Assembly: GCA_003260075.1 (NCBI GenBank) | Contig: QLIY01000217.1 | Span: forward strand, 1-64,000 | Length of the DNA: 64,000 nucleotides | Source of the DNA: Phallusia mammillata | Lineage: Eukaryota; Chordata; Ascidiacea; Phlebobranchia; Ascidiidae | Direction of reading: 5' to 3' | Shown: piece by piece, positions 26,201 to 37,905 of the stretch | How positions within the stretch are numbered: position 1 is the stretch's first letter | Layout: each line of letters starts with the position of its first letter | Notes under the pieces: model-generated | What the model was told of the DNA's origin: nothing | The model's input: only the letters and a program-made list of their open reading frames with translations | The model's database searches: none | Program-made: the position numbers and the translations under genes

Positions 26201-27700
26201 AATGTTGTGGTTTTCAAAATCTTTAAAGCATTTTAAATGTTTATTCAAAAGGACATGCTATTTACCGTAACAGATGGAATTTTACTTTTTCCATTATTTT
26301 CACTGAATGATTTAGCAATCAAAAACTGTCTAGGATAGTGGTTCTCAAGTATCTTTCTGTCATTCTTAATTCAACTCAGGTCAAGAATTGCAACTTATCT
26401 GACATTGATTAAAAAATAAATAAAAAAATAGACCTACAGTTTTTAGTCTGTCCATTCAAACTGGTTTTTGGTGGTAGACAAAAAAGACACAATCCACATT
26501 AGGTTAAGAGCCAATGTTGTCAAAAGTATCAAAGTGCAGACATGTTGGAGAACAGATCAGTGAAGCAGATCACCTGTAAAGTCTTTAACCAAATTTCTTA
26601 GCTTAATAATGACACAATCAATTTTGCAAACCATTGCAATAAGGCTTAAGCAGCCTAATTCTTACCAGTTATGGTTATGTGTGTTCGTATCACATTTTAT
26701 TATAAAGATTATTTGATAAAAAACTAGATTTCAAGAAAGCACAGGCAGAATTAAGTTTTTTCCACAGTTTTTGGGCACCACTGTAAGGTCTTGAAAAGTT
26801 AAGCAACTCAACAATATGAAAAGTGCCTAAACTAAGGTTTGGTTGATTTTAAGGTGCCAATGCGACAATGCCAACCCATTTCTAACGTATTTAACAAAAA
26901 TCATTTATAACATGAAACTATTTCTTAACAATGAATCCTTTATTAAAAATGCTTTGCAAAGACTAATGAGTCATATATTCGCGCAAATTTTAAAATAAAT
27001 GCCTATAGCAATTTCTGGGTTATTTATTCCCGCAAACAAATGTTGTTGTTGTTGTTTTTTCTCGAGTTCGGTCCCTTTCCAATTACAACTAAGGTTTGTC
27101 TTAGTGTAATAGTAATTCAGTTTTACAAGGTCCCCTCGCAATTAGTTTTTTTACTGTTTGTCAAAACACAAAACTTTCCTATTTTAAAGCTCGCGCTGCA
27201 AAAATTTGGGAATACCCTGGGAGATCCCCTCTTTCGCAATTTTTTGCAAAAGAAAAAGTGTTTTGAGGAAATGGGTTGAGTTGAGAAAAGGCCTCTTACA
27301 ACCTCCTCTGGTAAATTTAATTGATTCTCCATATTTTACAGTAGCTACTGTGCAAAAAATTCAAAGAAATTCCTGATTTTTGGCGACGTTACTCAACAGT
27401 TTAATGTACCGTAAGTCAAGAAGTTTTATCCCGTGTCATTCAAGCGTGACGAAGCAAAACGTCATAAAAGAACAAACACTAGTTGACCTTCCTTATTACA
27501 GAGTTCTTTGCTTAAAACCCAGTCGTGTATGGGCTGATGACGCTAATCAAGTAACTTTAAAACGACCGCAACTATCCTGTCTGCGTATAAAGGAAAATGG
27601 CACAAGGGTGGGTAAACTTAGCGTTTCTTCAATGCATGTCACTTAACTCATTGGGGTTAATTTTTTTATAACACGATCACAATTTTGTTCCAGTGAGTAA
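23201..27700. other. Long non-coding stretch, duplicated flanks, one possible first exon
   Basis: 23330-24240 is homologous to 6600-7740. A ten-G run at 24358 lies between two copies of a 50-base segment (24309-24357 and 24549-24597). Around 25680-26060 the sequence is related to 63390-63880, including 'acttaccagtat' and the 'ATCAATCAG then ATGAAC' phrase. I see no complete gene; the short frames at 27040-27650 carry no recognisable domain. Confidence 0.5.
26000..26048 (+). CDS. Possible first coding exon of an unknown duplicated gene
   Basis: ATG at 26000 follows 'TCATCAATCAG' and opens MNKEKIQLRQALETTT before a GTAAGT donor at 26049. A parallel structure at the end of the window (ATG 63849, MNQQQIFDKLNMYKPDIH, then GGTGAGG) has the same preceding sequence. 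Two copies with conserved upstream sequence, a start and a donor suggest a short initial exon of a gene linked to the NTase-TPR unit. Later exons were not found here. Confidence 0.3.
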
Positions 27701-27798
27701 CCGAAGACAAAAAGTTTTTAATATTTCTTTATTTAACGTGTAAAATACCATGTAACAATTGGATAGAGGTATCTACAGTAAGCTGCAGTAACAGTAAT

Positions 27799-28509
27799 AA
27801 CTTCCTCGTGGTGCAACTTCCTTGTCGTATAAAGCCGAGAGATTATGGTGCAACTTTGCATATAAGTTACGTGCGGCAACACTTCTAATGGTTTTTCCCA
27901 GGGCACTATACTTTGGACTAAGATCATGTGGTTGATTTTATTTTTTGTTTAGGTCTTGGTTAAACTGCTAAACAAGCAAAGATTTTAACAACGTCAGCGT
28001 ATATTGGAAATTCCTGTCTCAAAAACCTTCAGGTTGTGAATAGATTGCATCTGTAGAAGGTTTCGTTGTTCCAAAATTTTATGTCGATGCCATTCGTCAC
28101 TCACGACGTGCAATCCATTATATAACAAGTTATGATTATTTTTAGTTGACACTAAATGTAAAAAAACATGTTTATAACAGTGTATTTTAAAAGACTTGTT
28201 TGCAACAAAAAAGTTTTTGAGGCATTGCAATAATTGCACCACTTTGTCCACTTGACCAATTAAAGACTTCATGATGCCATGTGAGCAAAAAATCCAAATG
28301 CAAAAAGTAATGAACAAGCAAGTGCGTTGTTAAGTTTTGTTTTGTTGTCACATGGCTGTCTGCGATAAAGCCTTTTTTGCTTTTTTCGCCTATGCCGTAT
28401 ATATACTACCACTAGTGACACAAATGATTCAGTTACTTCAAGGCTTTAGACATGATGTGCGCGTCACTTAGGGTTGGCCTCTACTTGACAATCTTTAGTT
28501 TGTCATATT
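27799..28509 (+). repeat. Allelic copy of the lectin gene promoter and first exon start
   Basis: This contig end repeats 28520-29265 with small differences and stops at the ten-G run at 28510. It includes TATATATA at 28398-28405 and the start ATG 28452 with the first 19 codons (MMCASLRVGLYLTIFSLSY). It should be merged with the downstream copy, not counted as a second gene. Confidence 0.8.
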
Positions 28510-29157
28510 GGGGGGGGGGTAACTTTCGCGTGGTGCAACTTCCTTGTTGTATAAAGCCGAGAGATTGTGGTGCAACTTTGCATATAAGTGCGGCAACAGT
28601 TCTAATGGTATTTCCCAGGGCACTATACTTTGGACTGGGATCATGGTGTTGATTTTTATTTTTTGTTTAGGTCTGGGTTAAACTGCTAAACAAGCAAAGA
28701 TTTAAACAACGTCAGCGTAGCCTATATTGGAAATTCCTGTCTCAAAAACCTTCAGGTTGTGAATAGATTGCATCTGTAGAAGGTTTCGTTGTTCCAAAAT
28801 ATTATGTCGATGCCATTCGTCACTCACGACGTACAAATAACAAATCTTTAAAAAATAATGTGCAAAAAATCCATTACATAACAGGTTTTGATTATTTTTG
28901 GCACTAAATGTAAAAAAACATGTTTATAACAGTGTATTTTAAAAGACTTGTTTGAAATAAAAAAGTTTTTGCAGCATTGCAATAATTGCACCATTTGTCG
29001 ACTTGACCAATTAAATACTTCATAACGGTGCCATGGAAGCAAACAATTTAAATGCAAACAGTAATGTAAAAGCAAGTGCGTTGTTAAGTTTTATTTTGTT
29101 GTCACATGGCTGTCTGTGATAAAGCCTTTTTTTGCTTTTGCCTTTTCGCCTATGCCG

Positions 29158-29165
29158 TATATATA
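29158..29165 (+). promoter_or_regulatory. TATA box of the collagen-lectin gene
   Basis: TATATATA lies 47 bases before ATG 29212 and is kept in both allelic copies (28398 and 29158) within a conserved GCCGTATATATACTACC context, consistent with a short 5' UTR. Confidence 0.6.
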
Positions 29166-29211
29166 CTACCACTAGTGACACAAATGATTCCGTTACTTCA
29201 AGGCTTTAGAC

Positions 29212-30431
29212 ATGATGTGCTCGTCACTTAGGGTTGGCCTCTACTTGACAATCTTTAGTTTGTCATATTGCCTTGACAACCACCAACAAAATTATTTGGT
29301 TTGTCGGCCGCTTGACACATTGTTTGAGCAACAACCTTCAAGTTCTTTAAATCAGTCAACCTCAAGGGGTCCTCCAGGCAGACCAGGTAAACGTGGGCCC
29401 AGGGGAGAGCAAGGTGTGCAAGGCCGACCTGGCGTGGTTGGACCGCAACCATTGATGAATTGGACTCAAATCGACAATCGCATAAAGAAAATAATGAATG
29501 ATGGTAGGACTTTTACCCAACTTTGCATGTAGTTAAGAATGGACCTAGTTAAATTTACTGTGACCAGAATCCATACTTATCAAGAAAAATTAACTTTATG
29601 ATGATTATAGTTGTTTGGTTACTGCTACTAAATGTTCAAACAAATTTCTTTCGCATGAACAGAAAAACCAAATTATTCTGTGGCTGCAGTTGTAAAAAAA
29701 TTTTATCAACCGCCGTGACTTTTTTCAATTTGCAGAAAAACGAAACTGTACGGGAGTCGTGTACAGAAATCATTGCTACTGGTTACCGCGGAATGTTGCA
29801 AAATACGGTAGTAACGGCGGAAAGTCGTCGGCTACAAACCTGTGTAGTTTCTATGGAGCGACATTAGTTGACATAGAGACAGAAGAAATGTACAATGTAC
29901 TCTACAACTACATACAGAAAGTATGGGTGGCATATATTGATCAACCCACAAAAGAATATGTTAGCGTGTGGCTCGCTGCAACTTACAGGGTAGGCTAAAC
30001 ATTTTTTTTACAGAATTTTTTAGGGAGGATTATTGCCTATACTGTAACGTCAAAAACAAACAATTTGACCAAATACATGAAAAACTAAGTTTATGCCCAA
30101 AACGGCTGTATCTAATATTAAGTGTAGGCCTAAATACAAAAGCTTTTTCATGTTGCCAGTAATCATAACAAATTTTTAGAATGGAAATGCGTTGAGTTCT
30201 AGAGGTGGAAATGTTTATACACGGTGGCACAGTGGCCATCCTGACAGTAATACTGCGATCGGATTGATTGTGTCGACCGGACCTGGGCGAGTTGCACCTA
30301 ATATATCGGGATGTGGACAACCATCGAAACGAGCATATACCCTGTGCCATTTTGTAGCCTATAAAGTAAATAAACTTCTAAATGAGTTTGCTGAGACACA
30401 CTTCGGGGGGGGGGACAAGACTTCCGGTTAA
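29212..30431 (+). CDS. Secreted collagen-domain C-type lectin (collectin-like), 3' end uncertain
   Basis: Three exons are visible: 29212-29503, 29736-29989 and 30180 onward, with GT/AG borders and matching phases. Exon 1 encodes a signal peptide (SSLRVGLYLTIFSLSYCLD), a linker and a short collagen-like stretch of about eight G-x-y triplets (GPPGRPGKRGPRGEQGVQG...). Exons 2-3 encode a C-type-lectin domain: NCTGVVYRNHCYWLP, NLCSFYGATLVDIETEE, SVWLAATY, RWHSGHPDS and the closing TLCHFVAYK. This is the layout of collectins and ascidian mannose-binding-lectin-like proteins, which bind microbial sugars and may recruit MASPs. The usual EPN or QPD and WND calcium-sugar motifs are not seen, HPD being the nearest, so the ligand is uncertain. 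A ten-G run at 30405 removes or obscures the last residues; the stop at 30429-30431 lies beyond it. Confidence 0.75.
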
Positions 30432-30477
30432 ATCTAGGTTTGCTGTACAATCGTCTTTTTTTAGTTTATGTATAGAC

Positions 30478-31226
<749 letters not shown>

Positions 31227-31343
31227 CCTAGTGTATCTTACAGTATATGCAACCGATCGCTTTTTTATTCATAATTTAGCATTGCTACAAATTAACACAT
31301 TTATTTCACCAACTTCAGGCACTTCGGCAATTTACGTTATTAA

Positions 31344-31665
31344 TTTTACACATTTAAAAAGGTCTCACCAACAATAATTGCCAAATTTACTACCCGAAGA
31401 CTACGGGATAATATTTTCAAGAATCGGATTAAGCTCCGCAATCAAGCATCAGCTGCAACAAATAAATCAAAGATTTACATCAATGAGAGCCTAACCAAAG
31501 AAAATCGTAAACTATTTTATGCATGTCTTCAATCTAAAACAAAAGTTTTTATGGACTAGAAATGGAACAATTCTACTCAGAAAAAATGAAACAAGCCCTA
31601 CCATCATCATCCACAGCGAAAAGGATCTTATCACACACAACATCATCATCCCCGAAAGCACATAA
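31344..31665 (+). pseudogene. LINE ORF1 C-terminal fragment with one frameshift
   Basis: The first frame reads FKKVSPTIIAKFTTRRLRDN and continues to KIYINESLTKENRKLFYACL...KVFMD, then the frame shifts by one and continues WTRNGTILLRKNETSP to IIIPEST and TAA 31663-31665. The 'YINE-LT...LFY...WTRNG' pattern is the usual tail of ORF1 proteins in this LINE group. The 5' portion is absent. Confidence 0.7.
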
Positions 31666-31953
31666 AGAATCAACATCAGTATGTTTATTTATTTTTATGC
31701 TTTACATAATGTGTTCCTTAATTACTAACTTATTTCCTTTGCCTATTTATACTGTGGATATAATATACACATGTGTTTACACTTGCTCATATTCTTTAAT
31801 CAAACAAAGGTTTGTTCAACCAAACTCAGCAAAAATCTTACCTCCTCCCATAATAAGTCTGCTTTCTCATGCCTTGGGATGTAACTACTGCACTCATAAA
31901 TGGTGTTTATTTCCAGTGTCCATTAATCAAACAAAATATTCCAACTATTTCCA

Positions 31954-33316
31954 ATGGTGAGTCATTTCGATAATGATACAGTTTCCTCAACATCCCACAG
32001 CCAACAATACAGTCCAGCGGAATTCAAACAGCTGTTAATAGAATCAAACCAGTTATCCTTAATGCATCTTAACACAAGAAGCCTTCACAAGAACTTGGGA
32101 AAAGTAATTGAGCTAATTCATAACATTAATTATAAACCAGACATTATAGCCATTTCGGAAACAAAGCTCACACTAAATAAACATAACCTAATTAACATGC
32201 CTGGCTACAACTTCCTTGCAGCCGATTCTCCTACTCATGCTGGTGGTGTTGGTCTATATATCAAAGATTCAATCCCATTTAATCTGCGTTCTGACCTTCA
32301 ATTACACCATCCAAATACAGAAGATTTATGGGTAGAAATCCAGACTAATAAATCCAAACATATTATAATAAGCGTCATATACTCTCATTCATCCCACAAT
32401 ATTCTACAATTTCAAAATTCAATGACTACAGCCATTGATAAAATGAACTCAAACAAACAAACCTATTACATTTGTGGGGATTTTAACATTAACCTACTTA
32501 ACAACACCCCTTTTACACATAACTACATTCAAAGCCTACAATCATCTGGAAATCATTCCCTAATTGACACTCCGACTAGATTTATGCCCAATCAACAACC
32601 ATCCCTTCTTGATCACATATACACAAACAACAATCCAGCACTATCCTTAGCAGGCACTATAACGTATGACATCAGCAACCACCTTCCAACTTTTATGCTA
32701 CTAAGAGGACACAAATCAAACAACCAGACTCAAGTTTTGATACGTAAATTTAATCAAATAGATAAAAGTCAGTTTTTATCAGATTTAGACTTAACATTGT
32801 CTAATCATGTTTTTTCTAACCTTAATGACCCCAATAAGTTATTCACAGAATTTAATGACATCTTTGTATCAGTCCTACATAAGCATGCTCCCCTACTCAA
32901 ACTCTCCAGATCCCGGGGGGGGGGGTTCTAATCTTGATGACCCCAATAAGTTATTCACAGAATTTAATGACATCTTTATATCAGTCCTACATAAGCATGC
33001 TCCCCTACTCAAACTCTCCAGATCCCATCGAAAATTCTACAATAAACCCTGGATTACTAACAGCATTATAAAATCCATAAAAACAAAAAACAAACTATAC
33101 CGGGAAACAATTAGAAAACGGAACAACATCATGGCATACAACAAATACAGCAACACATTAACTCACATAAAAAATAAAGCCAAAGTCAACTATTATGCAA
33201 GTCTTTTAAAAACTAACTCAGACAACCCCCAAAAAAATATGGAAGGTAATCGGGGATATACTAAACAAAAGAAAATCATGCCCACCCATCTCTTCCATGA
33301 AAACATCAGATTCTGA
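31954..33316 (+). CDS. LINE ORF2 N-terminal part: apurinic endonuclease domain
   Basis: From ATG 31954 the frame encodes an AP-endonuclease-like domain: LMHLNTRSLHKNL, DIIAISETKL (catalytic Glu region), GGVGLYIKD, YICGDFNINLL and SLLDHIYTNN. An eleven-G run at 32915 is followed by a repeat of the sequence before it (SNLNDPNKLFTEFNDIF...), so the frame change there is an assembly join. The frame then breaks near 33235-33300 at an A-rich stretch and continues in another frame at KTSDSDSTSTSHSL. Confidence 0.8.
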
Positions 33317-35613
33317 TTCCACCTCCACTTCTCATTCTCTTACAATTGCCAACAAATTCAACAACTACTTTTCCACAATTGGTCCAAAGCTTGCTCAATC
33401 CCTTCCAGCATCAAATCAATCACCTTTAAAATACATATCCAGCACCTTCAATCACTCTATGTATCTACACCGGGGGGGGGGTACTTTTCCACAATTGGTC
33501 CAAAGCTTGCTCAATCCCTTTCAGCATCAAATCAATCGTCTTTAAAATACATATCCAGCACCTTCAATCACTCTATGTATCTACACCCTATTGACAACAG
33601 TGAGATGGAAAGCACAATACAAAATCTTAAAAATAATTCCTCGAAAGACACCTATGGCATTCCCCTAAATTTAGTAAAACTTAGTTCTCCAATAATATCT
33701 GCATACCTTACTGAAATTTACAACCTTTGCATAAGTACAGGGGTTTTCCCAGATGACATGAAAATTGCCAAAGTAATTCCAATCTTTAAAAGTGGGGACC
33801 GTCAACTTTGTTCCAACTACAGACCAATATCAATCTTTCCACATTTCGCTAAGATATTTGAAAAACTTTTGAAAAAAAGTCTAAATTCATATTTGAACAA
33901 GTTCAATATTATCACAGATAATCAAGCTGGGTTTAGAACAAGTTTCTCAACAACGCTTTCACTTTTAGAATTATATGACTCCCTTTTATTGCAAAATAGT
34001 GAAAAGAAAACAACATGTGCTATATTTCTGGACCTCAAAAAAGCATTTGATACTGTTGACCATCAAATTCTTCTTGGCAAACTTGAAAAATATGGAATTC
34101 GTGGCATACCATTGAAACTACTTACTTTATTTTTGACCTGTCGTAAACAATTTGTAAATTTAAATTCAATGCAGTCGCAGCACCAGGATATTGTTTGTGG
34201 CGTACCGCAGGGCTCAGTTCTTGCTCCAATTTTGTTTCTCATATACATAAATGACTTACCTTCCACTACCAATCTCAAAACAAACCTATTTGCTGATGAT
34301 ACAGCTCTTTTCTTATCCAACAAAAATGACAAGGTGTTAGAGGTTGAAGTAAACCAACAACTAGAAAAAATAAGTCAATGGATGTCTTTAAATAAGCTTA
34401 CCATTAATACTCTCAAAACCAATTTCATAATTTTCCTTCAAAAACCAAATGCGCAAAAATGTTTCAGTATAAAATGTGGCCAACAGAAACTAAAACAAGT
34501 GTCCCAAACTAAATATCTCGGAATGATAATAGATAACAAACTCTCTTGGAAACAACATGTTACATACCTTGCTGAAAAACTGGCCTCCAGTTCAGGTATG
34601 CTGTTTACTCTTAAAAAATACTTGCCATCCTCTTCGTTGAAACCTGTATACTCAGCTCTTGTCGCAAGTCATTTGACTTACGGCATTCTAATTTGGGCCA
34701 CGGCAACATCCCAAACTCTATCCCATCTGAATGTTCTTTACAATAGGGCTGTCCGCAATTTCACCAACTTACCATACAGGGAAAACCTAAATCATGCATA
34801 TTCGGAAACTCAAACTCTTAAAATTTCTGACATGTACAATTTTGAACTCGGAAAATTTATGTTTAAAGTTCACAATAAGCTTTTGCCTCCTATTTACACC
34901 TCTGCCTATACGTGCATTAGTGCTATTCACAGTCACGCAACACGTCAGTCTGTCACCAACAACTTCTTTAACAAAAATGTCGTTCAACTGGTGTTAATGT
35001 TAAACAAAAATACTAGTTGTTTCTATCCATAACTTGTATTTTCGCTGACGTTTCGTCCACCAGAACGGTAGGACTTCTTCAGAGCAATGAATGACGAATG
35101 CAAGCAACAAGCGAAAGGCGCAAGAACAGCGTGATACCATGAAAAATAATTATATTATAACAAAGGCCATCCGAAAAGAGTAGCGTCCGTTGCAAAACGA
35201 TGAAGCGGCACTAATGTCCGAAATTTGATGGATTGGTCGGGCGTCTTGGGTGGATTCCTTTTCAAACCGTTGGTACATCGAGCTGTCCCCTAGGAGCGAT
35301 TGAGCCTAAGTTCGTAATGTAGTCTATCCAAATCTGATGTGGCCATATTCTTTTTTTATGGTACCGATATCGACTGCCTTGACATACCTTTTGAACGACA
35401 TTTTTGTTAAATATGCAACCTGGTGGACGAAAACGCCTGTACAGCAACAACTTCTTTATCAAGCGAATGTTGTCAACAAGATCCCAGGCAGCATCAATTT
35501 ACCAAGGCCCAAAATTATGGAATTCTATTCCTCAATATATCAAAGGCAACTCCCTTCACCTGTTCTGCAAATTATACAAACAAAAACTTTTGGATAATTA
35601 TTTGACCCTGTAA
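33297..35613 (+). CDS. LINE ORF2 C-terminal part: reverse transcriptase
   Basis: The reverse transcriptase shows YGIPLNLVKLSSP, VIPIFKSGDRQLCSNYRPIS, AIFLDLKKAFDTVDHQILL (first catalytic Asp), GVPQGSVLAPILFLIYINDL and the FADD active site in NLFADDTALFLS. A ten-G run at 33472 separates two allelic versions of FSTIGPKLAQSL. The frame reaches RQSVTNNFF at 34970, is interrupted by an insertion, and resumes at NNFFIKRMLSTRSQAASIYQ...PKLWNSIPQYIKGN to a stop at 35611-35613. Confidence 0.85.
34957..35458. mobile_element. Penelope-type fragment nested in the LINE, 14-bp TSD
   Basis: The 14-mer CAACAACTTCTTTA flanks the insert (34957-34970 and 35445-35458) and the LINE protein resumes exactly after it. 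The 474-bp insert has inverted ends: 34967-34989 matches the complement of 35389-35411 (TTTAACAAAAATGTCGTTCAA). It includes a hammerhead core on the minus strand. A related end is at 37790-37900. Hammerhead motifs in terminal repeats and inverted, truncated copies are known features of Penelope-like elements. Confidence 0.65.
35045..35090 (-). ncRNA. Hammerhead ribozyme core in the nested element
   Basis: On the minus strand: CTGAAGA (35082-35076), a stem-loop of about 20 bases closing with GTCC/GGAC, then GAAACGTC (35054-35047). This fits the hammerhead consensus CUGANGA - stem II - GAAA with the cleavable GUC. Helices I and III were not modelled. Confidence 0.55.
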
Positions 35614-35978
35614 GTTTTTTGCGTTTGCGCCATGCTTTTCATCCGCATTATTTTCGTGCAGTGAACATTTCGCTTGTATTCCTCTCGCCAGTTCCCTAGC
35701 AACCACGTGTTATATCTACTTACTTTAACAGGACCAATAGCGTACATCAATTATGTCCTTGCAACCTGCGTACAATAACTAGTTTCCATTATCTAATTGC
35801 TCCAGTAGTGTGACTATTATTTTTTCTTCTTTCCTGCCTACTTATATTTATTTCTGTATACGGGTGGCTGACCTGATGACCGGTAAGGTCCCTTCGCTAT
35901 CCGCCAGTTACTTGATTTTTGTATTTCGTTGTATGCAATAACCGTATGCGCAACTGAAAATAAATAAATAATAAATTT

Positions 35979-37620
35979 ATCTGGCACAGGTTTTTGTGTC
36001 TCGTCTGCAAAGCTGTGTTTTGTTTACGACAGTTTTTGCTACCGGGTTGACTAACTGGTTATTAACTATACAAATGCGTAGCAAAGTTAGACCAATCGAA
36101 AGTTGATTTTTACAGCCAGCGTTTGCATCTGAAAGCCAGCATTGTGCTTCAAGTTAAGCGCGGGTGACAAAACTAATATAAAACGATCAAATCCAGGCAA
36201 AATTATAGCATTAAGGGAATAACAAAAGTCAGTGCCTCACTGAAATTATTTAGACATTATCCCACAATCATTGTCGCTGTCTGATGCATTTAAATCCAAC
36301 TCCATTCTGCCAATAGTCAACTTCCAGGCAACCATTGCACGCATGTGTTGGGCAACCGACGTCACTTGGTATCAAACCCTTAAAAATAAAATAAAATATA
36401 CAAATTAGAAAAAATAAATTGAATGCATCAGAAATGGAAGACTTTCACGTTTACCGCAACAATTATTGTGGCAAAAAATTAATTATAAGCCGCCCTCGAT
36501 TATAAGCCGTACAAACAGTAGAGTAAAAAACTTTAGAAGCCACGACTTACTGGTAAAGTCTAAAACTGCAAGCCTGAGTAGCCCACGCCATAACAGGGTC
36601 TACAAAAGCGCTTAGTGACTAAAAAGAGCCCTAAACAGGGGCTAAGTGGGTTAGAAAAATGAGCTAAGCGAAACCAGGCTGAACGGCTATATGCGGGTTA
36701 ATGGAGCAAAGCGAACTAAAGAGAAAACATTTAAAACAAAGTAAATCTGTATAACTATGTTAAATCCTATCTAAGCAAGCAAAATTAGGAGGCATTTACT
36801 TGTCTCAAATATTTCCGTCTATCAATGTTGTTTTCTGAACAAGACACAAGTGCAAACCCTTTGCAGGTCAGGATTAACAACAACCGATGATAAAAATAGA
36901 AAATATATGTTGATATTTTTTTAAATAAATTGACATTTTGAACCAGTAGAAGGCTACATAGGTAATCGAAAGTAAACATTTTTATTGTTTCTAAAACATC
37001 CATAAAACATTTTTAGTTTGTGAGTAATTATATTACGTGCCACACAATCGACATGTTAAACAAATTACCGGTGTCTGGACTTACGTTTAAAAGTCACAAC
37101 TTGTTTGTCATTTTCACTGAATCAAACAGGCGATAGCCCGATACAAACTTTATGCATAAAAAAACTCATCATTTGCAAATTATGGTTTAATAAAACGGAA
37201 CACGGTTAACGGGAACATGCATTCAGCTTTGGGCAAAAAGCGGTTTGTTCTGCCAAACAGTGTTACATATTTTCAATTCGCAGCTGTGAATATCAGATAA
37301 TAGCTATTGTTGGGATGTGCTGAGCATTCTTGTCTGATTCGTTTTGGTCACGGTCTAACTAGTTTAAATTGTCGGGGTTCAGTTTGCGATGAGGAATTTG
37401 GTTTTGAGCGCCTGAACGAATATGGAATGATACAGGGGTAAAAGTGGCAATCAAAACTTTTACAAACGGGTGTTACCAAATCTATGTACTCCACGTAAAT
37501 AATTTGTTAACAGGTGCCGTTGTTGTCTACAGCGGACACGCTAAAGAAAACCTAAATTCGCGCCTTCAAAAACATTTTGCTTATTGGTTTTTGAACGTTG
37601 CTTAATTAATTCCAGTTCAA
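35979..37620. other. Non-coding region downstream of the LINE
   Basis: AT-rich, no gene recognised. Confidence 0.4.
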
Positions 37621-37729
37621 ATGTCCTCAAATCGCAATGATGGCAAGCACTTAAGTCGCAATTTTAGTTTTTACGCCTTTTGGTTTTACTGCATAGGTTT
37701 TGTTTGTTTATTATTAATTTTCGTATCAC

Positions 37730-37905
37730 GCTGTTTTTGTTATTTTTGCACTTATACTTCACGTCATTGCTATGCAGAAGCTCAATGCTTCTGGAGGGCG
37801 AAACGTCAGCGAAAATTACAATTTCATTAAAACAACGAGTATTTTTGTCAATAGCATCACACCGGTTGAACGATAACTTTGCTAAATATGCAACCTGGTT
37901 GAAAT
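37730..37905 (+). mobile_element. Penelope-type terminal fragment
   Basis: The stretch GGGCGAAACGTCAGCGAAAAT and the following 100 bases to AAATATGCAACCTGGTTGAAA match, in the opposite orientation to 34970-35060, the ends of the element nested in the LINE. The hammerhead core upstream of GAAACGTC is degenerate here (no clean CUGANGA). Confidence 0.5.

Larger units (their letters stand above)
31344..35978 (+). mobile_element. CR1/L2/Jockey-like non-LTR retrotransposon (LINE), 5' truncated and interrupted
   Basis: It runs ORF1 tail, ORF2 endonuclease, reverse transcriptase, 3' UTR, and ends in an AAATAAATAAATAATAAAT-type tail near 35960-35978. ORF1 and ORF2 have separate entries. Ten/eleven-G runs at 32915 and 33472 separate repeated allelic pieces, and a 474-bp Penelope-type fragment interrupts the ORF2 C-terminus. 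The AT-rich short-repeat tail and the endonuclease-RT order fit the CR1/L2/Jockey group; exact clade not determined. ORF2 has several artefactual breaks, so whether the copy is active cannot be judged. Confidence 0.85.

Noticed and set aside
26336..26783. hAT MITE between TAGTGGTTCTCAAG and GGGCACCACTG
   Set aside because: The termini look right but the flanking 8-mers do not match, so I could not support the element.
27994..29075. Minus-strand hydrophobic frames near the lectin promoter
   Set aside because: Not kept in equal form between the two allelic copies, no domain, and they cover promoter sequence.
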